A stretch of DNA of 64,000 nucleotides from Geranomyces variabilis (GCA_027603065.1 JADGJP010000020.1:1-64000), one strand, 5' to 3'. Shown: positions 1 through 11,600, counted from the first letter of the stretch. Notes: generated by a model from the letters alone, not told the origin. A program made the numbers and translations.

Positions 1-2181
1 GCGTCGCGCGTGTTTCCGCCTAAGTCCATTTTTCTTCCCACTATGAACTCCTAGGCTAAGACGATACGCATCTCACAATCGCGTCACAGCATCGCGCATC
101 TCAGCATCGCGCATCTCAGCATCGCGCATCTCAGCGTCCACCATGCAAACCAGCGGCATCGCGCATCTCAGCATCTCAGCGCGTCCACCATGCAAACCAG
201 CGGCATCGCGCATCTCAGCATCTCAGCGCGTCCACCATGCAAACCAGCGGCATCGCGCATCTCAGCATCCACCGCCACTATAACTTACCAGCATTGACTT
301 GTGCCCCGGCATTGTCGCCTCTAAAGATCCCGTAGTACCGCCTGGTGCTGGCAAGTTGCGGAGCCGGTCCTTGTTGCACTCCTTAACACGCTCGCGAGCC
401 TTCGTTTCCTTCTTCTGCTGCGAGAGTGTGTACCGCATGATATTGTCGTCGGTGCCGTACTCTTTCAAATACAGCATGTCGCGGATATTCGGATCACAGA
501 GGACCACTGGCGCATTGGGGTCTGGATGCAAGATGCGGTCACGAATAACTGCAGCATTTTTTGGCGTGTCGATGTAGAACCTGTCAACCGCTGCACGCTG
601 GGCTGCCTTGGATACTTTGCGTGGTTTTGGCATCACGGGACGGCCGTTTGCAGTGATGGTGACCTTGGTCATGTCGACATGCCGAACCGAGACACCGACG
701 CCGTCCGTCATGATGGTTCCTAAGGTTTAGCAGTTAGTAATGTATACACGCAGACAGCAGCATAAACGCAATACCTGAAAACTTATAATTTCCGCGATCT
801 TGGAACGACTTGTGGCTGACGTTGCAAAGCATGTTCCAATGTGCCAGCTTTTGCTCGGGACTTGAGTGCGGTAGCTTTGAACGGCCAGGTGGGCAAGTTA
901 TAACATCGAGGAGCGTTTTCGTATCAATGGGAATATACGATTGAACATGGCTGGTGCGAACAGGGATAGCCGAGAAGAGGGCCGGAAATTGCGCCACTTG
1001 CCACAAGCGAGAGAGTGCGCAGTATGCACCGACGTATTTTGCAGGTTCGCATGCCACCGCATATGCGAGATTGAACTCGAGAGATTTTGGATCAGCCGGC
1101 AAGATGCACAAAATCTCACCCCAAATATCAAAGAAAGTAGTTTTGAAAGCTGGTTCAAAAGCGGGTAGTTCATCCTCGGAGAGAACATCCAGGTTCGTGA
1201 TCAGCCTCCACAGCCGGTTGAAACGACGCCGCAGACGTTTACACAGGAACTTGCGTATGCGTTTGTTGGTAACGTGGTTGAACTCCCGCAAGATCGCCTT
1301 GATGCAAAACCTGTGCTCGACGTATTGGCGCAACTTCTTCATGAAGTTGACGGACACGTTGACCTCAAGGTTTGTAACCAAGCTGGTAGCGGTGTAGGCA
1401 ATTGTATTTTGCAGATAGCTACGTCCACACCCTGAGCCTTGTGATACCACTGTCAGAGTCTCAACATTGGTGTTGTACTCATTTAGCGTGGCTTGAAAGA
1501 TGTCGCCGCGCAAGCGATTTCACCATAGTTGAGGGCATTCAGCAGATGTTTGACGTCGGTGTCTGTCAAAATCTGTGCGCGCTTGAAGAAAGATAGAAGT
1601 CAATATACGATGCATAATAATTCTTTGAATTGAATCAGCAACACATACTGTACCTCCGGATATGGCATGTTGGCATACCACAGTTTCAGTATCCATGACG
1701 CCCGTTGAGTTATAAGATGCACGTGGCGGAGGAAGACTTGAAGTCTTGCCACCTCTCTGGCCTTGTTATTGTCGTAGATGATGGAACCGAAACGGGCTTT
1801 CACGCACACATAATTGCTGGGCGGCGAGCGCTTGGCTCTTTCAGCAGGCGGCAGCAGTGGTGGCGGCGGAGGGCCATGTGAATTGGTCCATCTCTGAGGT
1901 GCATGCCATCGCAAGCTGTTGTGGGCGTCTTCAACCTCGTCCAGCTGCATTGCGTCAGCGTCTACCTCAGCCTTGTCCAGCTGTGCGCCAGTGTCCACTG
2001 CGTCGACGTCCACCTCTTCAACCTCGTCCAGCTGCATTATGTCGGCGTCTCCTACGAAGATTGCAGCATGGCGGGCGGCCTCCTCATTTCAACGTTGACG
2101 CTTGCTGGGCGGCGGCGACCCGAGAGGTGGCGTCCGTGGAAGATATTGTAGGTTAACTGAGCGGCGGCGGCGACGAGACAT
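1..2181 (-). CDS. Fanzor1-type RNA-guided nuclease (TnpB-like), 3' end cut by window edge
   Basis: Proposed exons, all on the minus strand: 1654-2181, 1524-1572, 775-1449, 289-719, 1-50, with phases that agree. Exon 1 encodes a basic start (MSRRRRRS, then PPPSKRQR, a likely nuclear localisation signal), acidic repeats (MQLDEVE type), then a helical N-terminal domain. Exon 3 carries the family block RTSHVQSYIPIDTKTLLDV. Across the 55-nt intron (branch site TACTAAC) follows TDGVGVSV, then the RuvC-I motif LCDPNIRDMLYL with the catalytic Asp, then MRYTLSQQKKETKAR. The 1-50 exon gives EFIVGRKMDLGGNTRDA, which continues the family pattern; RuvC-II, RuvC-III and the zinc finger lie outside the window. 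Known of the family: Fanzors are transposon-linked nucleases guided by an RNA made near the gene's 3' end. Odd: TGA at 2089-2091 lies in frame with the first ATG, unless a 42-nt intron is removed there or translation starts at 2037. The family call is firm; activity is unknown. Confidence 0.85.
51..288 (-). repeat. Minisatellite filling an intron of the Fanzor gene
   Basis: This intron begins GTAAGT (minus strand, at 288) and ends CCTAG (at 51). Most of it is tandem repeat. A 15-bp unit containing GCGCATCTCAGCATC occurs about three times near 87-131. It is followed by a 47-bp unit, seen in the copies of GTCCACCATGCAAACCAG starting near 136, 183 and 230. The longer unit contains the shorter one, so the array seems to have grown by nested duplication. 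The flanking exons join in phase 0. Confidence 0.8.
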
Positions 2182-2845
2182 GGCTGTGGAGCATTAAGCT
2201 GCCGAAAGCAGGGAACTATAAGCTGCAGAAAGGAGGGAACTAAAGTTAGGCGCTGCTGTGCGCGGAGTGCGCTGCATGACCCTCAGTATGGACTTACCTG
2301 AGAGAGAGCAGCACAGTCAGAATGCTGCGGCGTGCAGCGTAGTGGGCAAAGGCAGGCAGAGGAGGGAGGGCGACACAAGAAAAAGAGATGTCTGCGTAGG
2401 AGGGAATGGTTGGGCGCTGCTGACCCTGAGCCTGAGGGGGACTCTCTATTGTGCGCGGTTTTCCAGAGTGTGCTAGGCTAAGTCTTCACTTTTAGTGGAG
2501 GTTGCCCCACAGATTTTTTTACAAAGAGCACCTCAAGTACAAAGTCTCATCTCGGTGCCATACATGTTGTCACAGCGCCGCCCACAAGTATAACTCGAAC
2601 TGGCTCCACAATGAGGAAAAACTTTCTGTCAAAACGCCCGTTCTATAACTCATCCAAAAGTTAAAACTCGGCATATCGCTGTTCGCGACTAACTAAAGCT
2701 TGTGCAGCTTGGTGTCTGCGCTGCCACCATCACCATTCACAGCAATGCACATACGCGCCATATCGTCCAACGCACCTCGCAGCGTCTCGGTAAACTTGGT
2801 CGAGCATGTATAAAAAATATCTATATTAGCGGAGTCCTTTTTATT
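2182..2845. other. Intergenic, no gene recognised
   Basis: This is the 5' flank of the Fanzor gene and the 3' flank of the GST gene. Only short open frames without family features are present. I found no terminal inverted repeat that would mark the right end of a Fanzor-carrying transposon. Confidence 0.5.
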
Positions 2846-3820
2846 TTACGCAGCAATGCACTTGTTTTGCACATCCCATTCGACGACTTTTCCCTGCGCC
2901 GAGATCCACTGTTCGCAGGCTTGGTAATGCCGCTGGAGCTCGCCAGTGTCCTTTGTCACGCGCAGCACACGCTGGAAATCGTCCTCACTGGCCCTCTTGG
3001 TCCATGTGAAGATTCCGGCGACGATGAAATCCGCGTATACGGGTGTATCGCCCAGCAAGAACGGCTGCTGCGCGCGGGCAGCTGGGCCGCCACCAACAAC
3101 AACGCGCGGCGCGGTGGGAGAGCCGCCGAGCAGCGTTGCGAGGTATCTCAGTCCTTCCTCATAGATCTTCCAGTCGTCCTCGGGGTTCTTTGCCGGCCAC
3201 TCAGATGGTGGAAGCCCACGCGAGTGCCTTCGCGCGCGGTCCTCTACAAACCAAGCAGAGCACCGCGGCTGTAGGATTGCCGGGATTTTAGAGATTGCAA
3301 GCTTTGCACCCGAGGCCCAGACGCGCTCTTTGAATGGCTGGAGGGCGGCTTGGATGGCATACGCAGCGGCTGCGTAAGGACCGTCCGGCTGGCCAAACAC
3401 TGGCCTCTCGGGCGAAAGCTCTTCGAGATATCGTGCAATCTCAAAGGAATCGCCCATGGCTTTAACGACGTTGCCACGCGAGTCGTAGTGGAGTATTACG
3501 GGCAGCGTGGGCCGCTCGGCGCTCTTGTCGTCGGGAATGCCGAATGAGGCGCAGAATGGGCGGATGTCGGGATAGGCGAGGAAGGATTCTGCGTATTTGA
3601 TGCGTTTGTAGTTGAGGACCATGCGGACTTTGATGGTGTTTGGAGACCATGTTTGGAGGCCACCTGGAGATAGACAGGCGGGAAGGGGGAAGGTCAGTCA
3701 GTCAAGGTCAGCAGCCAGCAGGCAAAGAAAGCAAGTGGAAGAAGGAAGCATCATATATATATATAAACCTTTGCCCTGGGATGCAATGTCAAAGAAGTGA
3801 ATGTGGCCATCGATTGTCAT
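2846..3820 (-). CDS. Glutathione S-transferase, Ure2p/beta-etherase-like
   Basis: Two exons: 3769-3820 and 2846-3663, giving 289 residues with a closed frame. Exon 1 encodes MTIDGHIHFFDIASQGK. Exon 2 starts with GLQTWSPNTIKVRMVLNYK, the thioredoxin-fold glutathione site in which the Ser of WSPNT is the likely catalytic residue, followed by a substrate-binding strand (LPVILHYD) and the DSFEIARYLEE glutathione-contact motif. The all-helical C-terminal domain carries LLGDTPVYADFIVAGIFTW, typical of fungal etherase-like GSTs. The expected role is cytosolic glutathione conjugation or ether cleavage in detoxification; the substrate is unknown. The intron starts GTTTAT, a weak donor. The gene is divergent from the NTF2-like gene. 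Confidence 0.88.
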
Positions 3821-4182
3821 GTTGCGGCGCCGAGAGGGAAAGAGATGGGATGCTGGGATGGGACACGCACACCTGTCGGGGCGTTTGTCATTCTTGTCTC
3901 TTGGCGGCGTCCATCACGTGGGCGCAGCTGGCTGGGGTGGCTGGCTATTTCATTCTCCCCTCCCGTGTCACTGACTGTTCGGCCGCACTGCTGCGCCGTG
4001 AGTTCTTTCCTCCCTCGTGTCAGTCAGTCGTTCTCGTTGTTGCGCGGAAGGTGACGTGCGTGTGTCGGTCGCATCATATAAAGAAACCGGCGGACCGCCG
4101 CTGAAGCCCCCCTCAAGCCAAACACACACACACCCACACCCCCACACACAGACCCTTATCACTTTCGCACCCAGCAGCAAAC
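3821..4182. promoter_or_regulatory. Shared divergent promoter region with CA-rich microsatellite
   Basis: This 362-bp gap separates two start codons on opposite strands. It contains a CA-rich tract (about 4119-4152) just upstream of the NTF2-like start. No further elements could be supported. Confidence 0.4.
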
Positions 4183-4968
4183 ATGGAAAACCCAAAGACA
4201 GACATTGTGGACAAGGTCCTGCGCTACATCCTGAGCACCGACATGCCCAGCGTCCTCAACGTCATCGACAAGTATGTTGCCGACGACGTCGACTTCCACC
4301 ACCCGTTCTTCCTCCTTCACGGCAAGCAAGAGTTCATCAGGCTCTACAAGGGCTGGAGCTCGCAAAACAAGTCCTTCAACTATGTGTAAGCGAGCGAGCG
4401 AGCGCCGAACTCCCTTGTATTTTGTTTCTTTTCTTAAGCGCTCTTTCTTTCTTTTCTCCCACACAGCAATGTACATGCCGTGTTTTACGATGAAGAGTTG
4501 AAGCGCTGCGTGACAGACATCACCTACCAGTTCAAGCCGCTCTGCTTCCCAACGTCCCAGCCGCAGACTGCCCGAGTGGTATGTCAACACTTTCTCCACT
4601 TACCAAAGGGCTCTATTTTCTCACCACAACGCTTTGTTTGTCTCTTTCAGATAAGCATTTTCCACTTGCGCGGCGAGACCCACAACGGCGTCACAAAATA
4701 CAAAATCACCTCGCAAGAAGATCTATACCCCACCGCCGCCATCGCCGCCGCGTGCACACCCGCCATCTTTAGCCTGCCGCAAGTCACGCGATCCACCGTC
4801 ACGGGACTCTTGCGCCTCAACGGATACTTCATGATTAGCGTCTTTGCGCCATTCTCGCAGCTCGTCAGCTATGCCGCGGAAGCCATCGGCTGGAAGGTTC
4901 CGACGTTCGACAAGCAGATTGTCATGGAGACCATTGAGGATGAGCCCATCGCACGCAAAAACCTTTAA
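4183..4968 (+). CDS. SigF-like NTF2-like domain protein
   Basis: Three exons: 4183-4385, 4467-4578, 4651-4968 (210 residues, frame closes). The N-terminal part, with ADDVDFHHPFFLLHGKQEF and then NVHAVFYDEELKRCVTDI, matches the NTF2-like alpha+beta cone fold of the fungal 'SigF-like NTF2-like' family. The C-terminal third holds a hydrophobic stretch (LLRLNGYFMISVFAPFSQL), as is usual for this family, and may attach it to a membrane. Function in fungi is not established. Donors GTAAGC and GTATGT are strong. It converges with mS37 about 450 bp away. Confidence 0.72.
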
Positions 4969-5418
4969 AAGCAGTCGGCAAGGCCCTTTTTGCATATACA
5001 CTTAGCGCGCGGGTATAGTATAGCCACTACACATAATAATTAGACCGCTAGCGTAACCAGTCTGAGCTTTCCTACGCAGACCACTCTTCCCTAATGCATT
5101 TTGCTTGATGCCGCGCTTGGTGTATACTGCATATATATATGTGTGTCTGTATTGCTCAATCAGACCTCCTCTAACTTTCAGCTGAGGGATGGGTGGGGGA
5201 CCGGTAAATAACCAACCGTCGGCACCTTCGCTAACCCGAATTGCATCCAAAAAAAAACGACGGCCGCCCATGCGTGCTTGTACCCTGCCGGTAGTGAGCA
5301 GGAGAGCAAGGAGAGAAGCGAGGTAGAGCAAGTATTTTGGACGCTAGTGCTCCCAAGCCAGTCCTTCAAGCAGTTCTCGTCCGAGCGGCGTGATGCCCGT
5401 CGTGCGCGAGTAAGCGTT
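4969..5418. other. Convergent intergenic region, nothing recognised
   Basis: About 450 bp between the 3' ends of the NTF2-like gene and mS37. Open frames here look random. It presumably holds both 3' UTRs. Confidence 0.45.
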
Positions 5419-5859
5419 CTAGAGCTGCTTTTTCCGCGCCGCCCTTCCAATCCAGTGGTTGATTTCATCAACTGATTGCGACGAACCCGTTTTCGCACCC
5501 TACAAACATGATTAATGCACATCAGTCGTCTTTGCACTGCTGAGCGAGGCTTCCAAACGCCATAGCGCTGTTTCCCGTACCTGAGCCGCCATGCACGTCA
5601 TGAGAGCTTTGCCAGATTCCGCGCACTGCACCGCATCCACACTCATCGCACGCCTAGGGAGAATTTCGGGGAAAAGAAAACGTTTTGTTTAGCAAACGAC
5701 GAGACAAGGAAAGGGTCGGAGTGATCTCGAAAGCATGTTGCAAGGACCACCCTACCAGCAGTTGAAAAGAGTCGCGAGTTCCACGGCGCATGCGGTTGCG
5801 GACTGCACTTTTGGTGGTCGCAGCACCAGCGGCTTTCGGATTCTGTCTATCGCGCGCAT
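5419..5859 (-). CDS. MRP10: Mitochondrial small ribosomal subunit protein mS37 (Mrp10/CHCHD1-like)
   Basis: Three small exons: 5756-5859, 5581-5653, 5419-5499, encoding 85 residues; all phases agree. It has the twin CX9C signature of CHCH proteins: C-AVELATLFN-C and C-AESGKALMT-C. The tryptophan right after the second cysteine and the basic proline-rich start (RIRKPLVLRPPKVQ) match yeast Mrp10. A Met just before the second CX9C is also found in the family. Proteins of this type are imported into mitochondria through the Mia40 disulfide relay and join the mitoribosomal small subunit. The gene is divergent from the C11orf65 homologue, with 237 bp between the starts. Confidence 0.85.
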
Positions 5860-6096
5860 AGTCTAACGTTGGCTGCGGTTTTGCGAGTCGAGAATGACAG
5901 CCGGTCTGTATATATATACTGTAGGCCGTCGGGTGTTTTCTGGGAAAAGCACGGAGGTGTTGCCGGAGTGTTGCGTAAGCAGGAGGTCAAAGCCACTTTT
6001 GTGACAGCCCGATCGCTGTCGAAATAAACGTCTCTCCTTCCAAAAAGAGCCAACTTCCATCTCCCCTCTGCCCCCACACACTTGATACCCTCCCAC

Positions 6097-8507
6097 ATGG
6101 CTCCGTCTAGCTACTATACACTGCGCACGAGCCCAGCAAGGGGTCCAGCTCCGGGTACCGTGTCGAATTCTGTTGCCGCCGACCAGATATGGGGCTTTGA
6201 CCCAGTCCAACTGCTGGCAACGGTCGAGTTTCCCAACGACAAGCCCGAGAACCTCTTGCGGCGGAGCAGAGCAGCACGAATGGTAAATAACGTTCAGGTT
6301 TTAAAGATTGAAAGCTGTATGCTCACGCATGTTCTATACAGCTTGCTATTCAGCGCCTCCCACTCCCGCCAATGGAAGAAGGCAGCGATTCAACAACGCT
6401 TCCAGTCATTCCAGCTCGACCTCCAGCCGACGTCCGATATCAGAACCGTCGCTCTTCTCGCGCACAACCCAGTGACGCAATAGACCCGCGCGACGAGGCC
6501 GTCCGCCGTGAACAACTCGCCCGTCTCGCGGCAACACTAACCCTGCAATCCCTCTACCGCGCCTGGCAAACCCGGCGGAAATACATCGCCGTTCTCTACG
6601 GACACCTATCAATTGCCACGCACCGGCCGAGTCCGCCGGATATCGGCGTTGGTCTCGGCGCGGCGTATCAGCTTGCGTTGCCGCCGGTGGACACTGCGAG
6701 TTTGACGGTGCAGGAAAAGTTGCTGCGTCGATACTATACGTACTGCTTTTGGCTGGAGAAGCGAGATAGGTTTGCGTTTCCGCCGACTTTTCCGGAGTTT
6801 GCGGCTGCGTATATTCAGGCGCTGTGGCGGATGTGGGTGGTAAAGAAGAATTGGAATAACTTCAAACTAAAGGTATGGCCAGGAGTATGGGGAGGGCGGG
6901 AACCTTGTTTGCACACAGTGAGCACAGGCATTCTTTTTAATAAAATGTCTTTCTATGTCTTTTGCTGATCAGCTCTCGGGTGAGCAAGCTGCCGCAGATG
7001 GCGCTCGCAAGGAGATGCTGTGGAAGACGCGCAAGACCGGGGTGCACACCACAACTTGGGGTGAGGCTGCACTTAAAATGCAGAGGGCGTGGCGATGCTA
7101 CTACGTAAGACGCTACAAAAGGCCGCTTGTTTTACATTGTGGATGACCCTGACAAGGCCTTTCTCAATGCCTAGAACCGCAAAATGTACCGGTTCCATCG
7201 CGATCTGATCAAGTTCAAGCTACGAGGCGAGCCTCGAAAGCTCCTGCGCTTCATAAATCCAAAAGAGGCAGAGCTCATGGATGCCTCCATGGCCATCCAT
7301 GTCAGGTTTCGGTTAGGCGGAGTACAGTGTCCAACCCATTTGTGCTGTCAGAATGAAACCCAAAGGCATCTAAGCTGACCAGCTCGTGTTCTCCGATTTT
7401 TCTTAGATTTCTTTTCCGCCATCCATTTTCTACAAGGTCTTTATTCACAAAAGCTTGGTCGACATGAACGCATTCAGCCCACGCGACTATACCGCGCAAA
7501 GTTCAAAGCAGATCCTTCCCGTTGATTTGTTTGATAAGACGGCAAATCCGGGCGTGCCGGTGCCGTTCGGTGAGCATGGGATGAAAAGGCGGATATGAGG
7601 GCTTTGTTATAAGCGGATCATCTAACCCCAAATTCTGATGTGTTGATCAGCTGGCTGGTACCAGAGAGTTGAAAACAACGGCTGGCGCCCCGTATCTGAC
7701 AAAATATACGACGAGGAGTCTGATCGCGTCACTGAGGCAAGTCGCTTGATAGCCTATCATCACATCAAGCTCAAGCGACGGGCAGCGTTGGAGAAGAACA
7801 AGCGAATCCGCAAAATTGAGTGGATGCGCAAAATGTAAGTGAAGGCTTTGTTGAACACGTCGCGTAGGTCGTAAACGTTTTTAGTCTGAATTTCGATTCT
7901 TTGATCAGGTACCAAGAGGGTAAAAGGGTCATTGCCGCGGCTGCCAATCGAGCCATGGAAGCATCCCTCCCACATTCGCTATGGACTGTAGGCCCTGGAG
8001 GTGATGAATCTGTTGGAGCGTCGCGGCGCGAGCTCGCCGTCAAATCGATGGTGTCGCTCGGCAGCAGCGCTGCGAATAGGTTTCCGACTCCTCCACCAGA
8101 GGATTGCATGACGGAGCTCGAGGCAGAAATGGATCCGGACATTCTGATAAAGTGGACCAGGGCGCTAGATTTTGAAGGCTATTTCAATGATTGGGTGTGC
8201 TTGGCCACGAGCGGTCGGTCAGAAGGTCAGTTGCACCCACCGTTCGCCGCGCTGTCGCCTCCAGCTAAATCACTTATTTCCCTCTCAAACATTTGCTTTT
8301 ACAGATCCTACAACGTTTGGGCTGGGTACGGCTTTTGCCGAGGCGCAGCTCACACAACCGACCGCAGTTAGCGGCGAAGGCGATGTAAAAGTCGATGACA
8401 TCGGAGGCGAAGCCGACGCACGGAAATCTCGGTCCGGGTCGGGCAAGTCCGACCGCTCTGTGCGGGACCTGATGGTGTCGCGGCGGGACGAAATGCTTGA
8501 TTTTTGA
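6097..8507 (+). CDS. C11orf65/MFI homologue with IQ-like motifs
   Basis: Eight exons: 6097-6282, 6342-6872, 6973-7104, 7175-7321, 7407-7569, 7651-7834, 7909-8225, 8305-8507 (620 residues, frame closes). Three IQ-like calmodulin-binding segments occur early (LQSLYRAWQTRRKY, AAYIQALWRMWVVKK, LKMQRAWRCYYVRR). The core matches human C11orf65 (MFI) closely: INPKEAELMDAS, HVRFRLGG, FPPSIFYKVF, GWYQRVENNGWRPVSD, LKRRAALEKNKRIRKIEWM. The human protein is reported to act in mitochondrial fission regulation; its distribution suggests a link to ciliated or flagellated lineages, which is my inference. The start at 6097 is the first ATG in the open frame. No paralogue is visible here. Confidence 0.88.
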
Positions 8508-8678
8508 GGTCCTCAAGCGCAAAAGAGAATTCGACAGCTGTTTCGATACTGTCACTTAGAAGTTGTACATATTCCGGACACGCGGCCGGACAGCGCGTGT
8601 TCAAGCTGCCTTTTGCATTTCTTTTCCTTTGGCCCTCACCGCTGCATATAATTTACAAACACATCATTTACCGGCAAC

Positions 8679-11600
8679 ATGCAGTGCCATTTACGCTCGC
8701 TCCCAGGCTCCACTGCAGGCGATGCCGTCGGGCACGATGGAGCGCCACCACTATTCACTGCAGCCGCGTTTCCCGCACCAATTATTTCAACGACAGCGAC
8801 TGGCAAACCTCGCGCAAGTACCGCCTCTGCCTGGTTTTATCGCACGAGCGAGACCTCGCTTCAAGTCCTAGACAAATTCAGCGGCCGAGTACTGACAAGT
8901 CTAGGCGTTGAAGAACTGGATGAAGGGCAAGTTTCCTCCTAGCGCGCCCGACCCGACCCCATTCCAACTTAGCGCTAAATGCAGCCTTTCTTGTTCACAG
9001 AAATGACGATCTTGCCATAACCTGCGTCACTACAGGGGTCATTGATGCTATCCAGCAAATTATTCTGAGCGTGTGGAGCAATACCCGCGGCGCGACAACG
9101 TTCTGGCGCTTTCAGCCTTTAACAGCGGAACTCGCCGCGCTGGACGTGCAGCTTGAGCGACCCGTATCGCGTATGCAGTTTATTTCTGCAACTCCCGTCA
9201 CCGTAGCCTCCAACTCTCAACCGCCTTCGTATTTCCCGCAATGCGTAATTGCCGTGTCGGACCGCGATTTGTGCGTGATTCCTTGGCGAGAAGAGAATGA
9301 CGTAGGTGGGGCTAACGAAGACGACGACCGGCCACACGTCGCCCACCGCCGGCTATTAAAAACGTCGGGCCGTGTTACTGCACTCGCGGCGCAATACTCG
9401 TCCGCTCATCGCGCCCTCATTCTCATGACCGGCACCGTAAGCGGGCGGGTGGATGTTTGGCGACTACCCACCCTCTTGGAGAGCGAGACGATGGAAATCG
9501 AATTAGTGTCAGAGCTCCATGCGCCAATCAAGAACCTACCCGTCAACCACCTGCATTTCCATTTGCCAAGCAACATTAGGGACAAGGGCTCACTCATTTT
9601 GGCACAGTCGGAGGTTGAGCAAGAAAGCTGGCGAGATCTGACCAAGCCGTCTGTGGCCGCTCTCACTTTGAACGAGCATCTGGACATCCATACAATTGAT
9701 TTCGAGACAGATTTGTTTGACGGAAATTTGGGCGAGGTTCTGGCCATGAAGGAATTTAAAGGTGGGCTCGCTTGTCCTTTGCTCAGGTCAACACCTGTGT
9801 TTTTTAACAAAGCGTTTGCAGAAGGGAACACACGTCAAGTCGCGCTGGTCTCAAATCGCTACGACACAAATGGGCAGCCTAGCACCGTGGTTTCCACCAT
9901 CACAAAGCATGCAGGCGCACCCACTGTTTCTCACAACCCGCTCTCTACCGCCGTGTTTGCAACAGCAGACATCGAATTCTATAATGGTGGAAGTAGCTGC
10001 GACATCATATGCCCAAAGCGGATAGTTAGCTGTGCAGGCATGCATAAAGAGAAGCTGCAGGCGAACGGCATCCGCTCACGGTACGGCGGCCTTGCCGACA
10101 GAATCGGCGCCCGCTCAAGTCATGGTTTCCACCGTTCCGAACGATCTGACCTCGCGAAGCACATGCGTGCGCGTCTCGAGGGCGAGTTATTCATTGATCG
10201 TCTCCTTCGTGATGTCTGCGTCCGCGAACCCTCTCTGCGGTACCCGGCGCAATCTGCGAAAGACTTGCAGGACCTGATCAACGAAGTTGCTACAGCTCAC
10301 GCCGCCGAACGAGACAAAGACCGCGTTTGTCTGTATCTTGCACACGATGGAAAGGCTGGCGAGGATGCGCGTTTTGCCCGCGAGTATCTCATCAGCTCCT
10401 CTGATATGCACGAAGTTGCAGGATACTGGGCTCTGGATCACGGAAAGTTTGAGGTAAAGGGTCACGCCTGCGCCACAGTCACCAAGGGTTAGCCGTCTTT
10501 AGTTAACAGATCGCGTGAATAGGAGGGTGTTCGACAACTGTCTCTCGCAAAGAAAATCGAGTCCTCGATGGCGTCAAAAGTTCTGAAGGCATTGGTTACC
10601 AACGATCGGCACATGGATGCTGCGCGATACTTCCAAGCCACGCGGCCCGACTTGCGCACCGAGGAAGACAAATGCTTGCGGATGGCATTGCATTTGAGAC
10701 ACGATCTCCATGAAGCGCTCATATTTCAGGTATGTTGGGATGACGTACCTCCTCTGTATGCGCATCGCCATGCCTAATTCTGCGTGTACAGCGGAGACAC
10801 CGCCGGTCACCACTAGGAGACCGCTTATGGCAGCAGCTGTTGCACTTCGTTTTCCAAGAGAGTGAGTGACCAACTGCGCTTCCCAGCATAATTTAACTTT
10901 CTAGTAACCGACTTGCGGGAATCCCACAGAACCGGAAATTCCTGCAATTGCCAAAGCGTTCTTGCTTCTCCCATTCACGGCGGAGGAGGAGGCTCGCCTA
11001 GCCGCTTATTGCCAATCACTTGGGTCCTGCTCGGCGCTCCGGTTCATCGTGGCCTATTTCATTCAGCGTGGTAGGCTGTCGGATGCCCTGCAATATTTCC
11101 GAAAATTGCAGCAGTTTGAAATCCGAGGGCGGAATAGCAAGGCCACCTCGGTTGATGCAGCGCTTAATGCCGCAAAGCTGACAAACTTTGAGACGATTTT
11201 GCCCTTCGTGTACCGTATCGGCGAGGAAGAGCCAATCTTGCATTCAAGTACGTAAACCTGCGCGGCTTGTTCGTGAACAATGCATGTTCATCTGCTAATC
11301 TCGCGCCTCGAATAGCACGTACCGCGCAAATGCCTTTGTCGGCAAATGCCAATATCCGCACTAGTGCGTTGAACAACGTGGAGGCGCAGTCGGCCCTCCT
11401 CACAGCTGCGCGCCGCGCGGTCCAAACGGGTGGCGAGGTTGCTCCGCCGCCAGAGTATGCCGAGGCCACCAGCTTGGAAGATACGTTCGAGATAATATCA
11501 CACGATCATACTTCGCTGGACGTCACTGCTATTTTCAGCGACCATGACGCTCCCAGTGACCTGGACGAGGGCGAGCTCATCTCGCCACCGGACAGCGCTT

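Noticed and set aside
60-280. CRISPR-like array
   Set aside because: Repeats are directly tandem without unique spacers, sit inside an intron, and the genome is eukaryotic.
51-2482. CTAGGCTAAG at 51-60 and again at 2473-2482, in direct orientation around the Fanzor gene
   Set aside because: The Fanzor coding frame continues left of position 51, so the first copy cannot be an element end. A 10-bp match can occur by chance.
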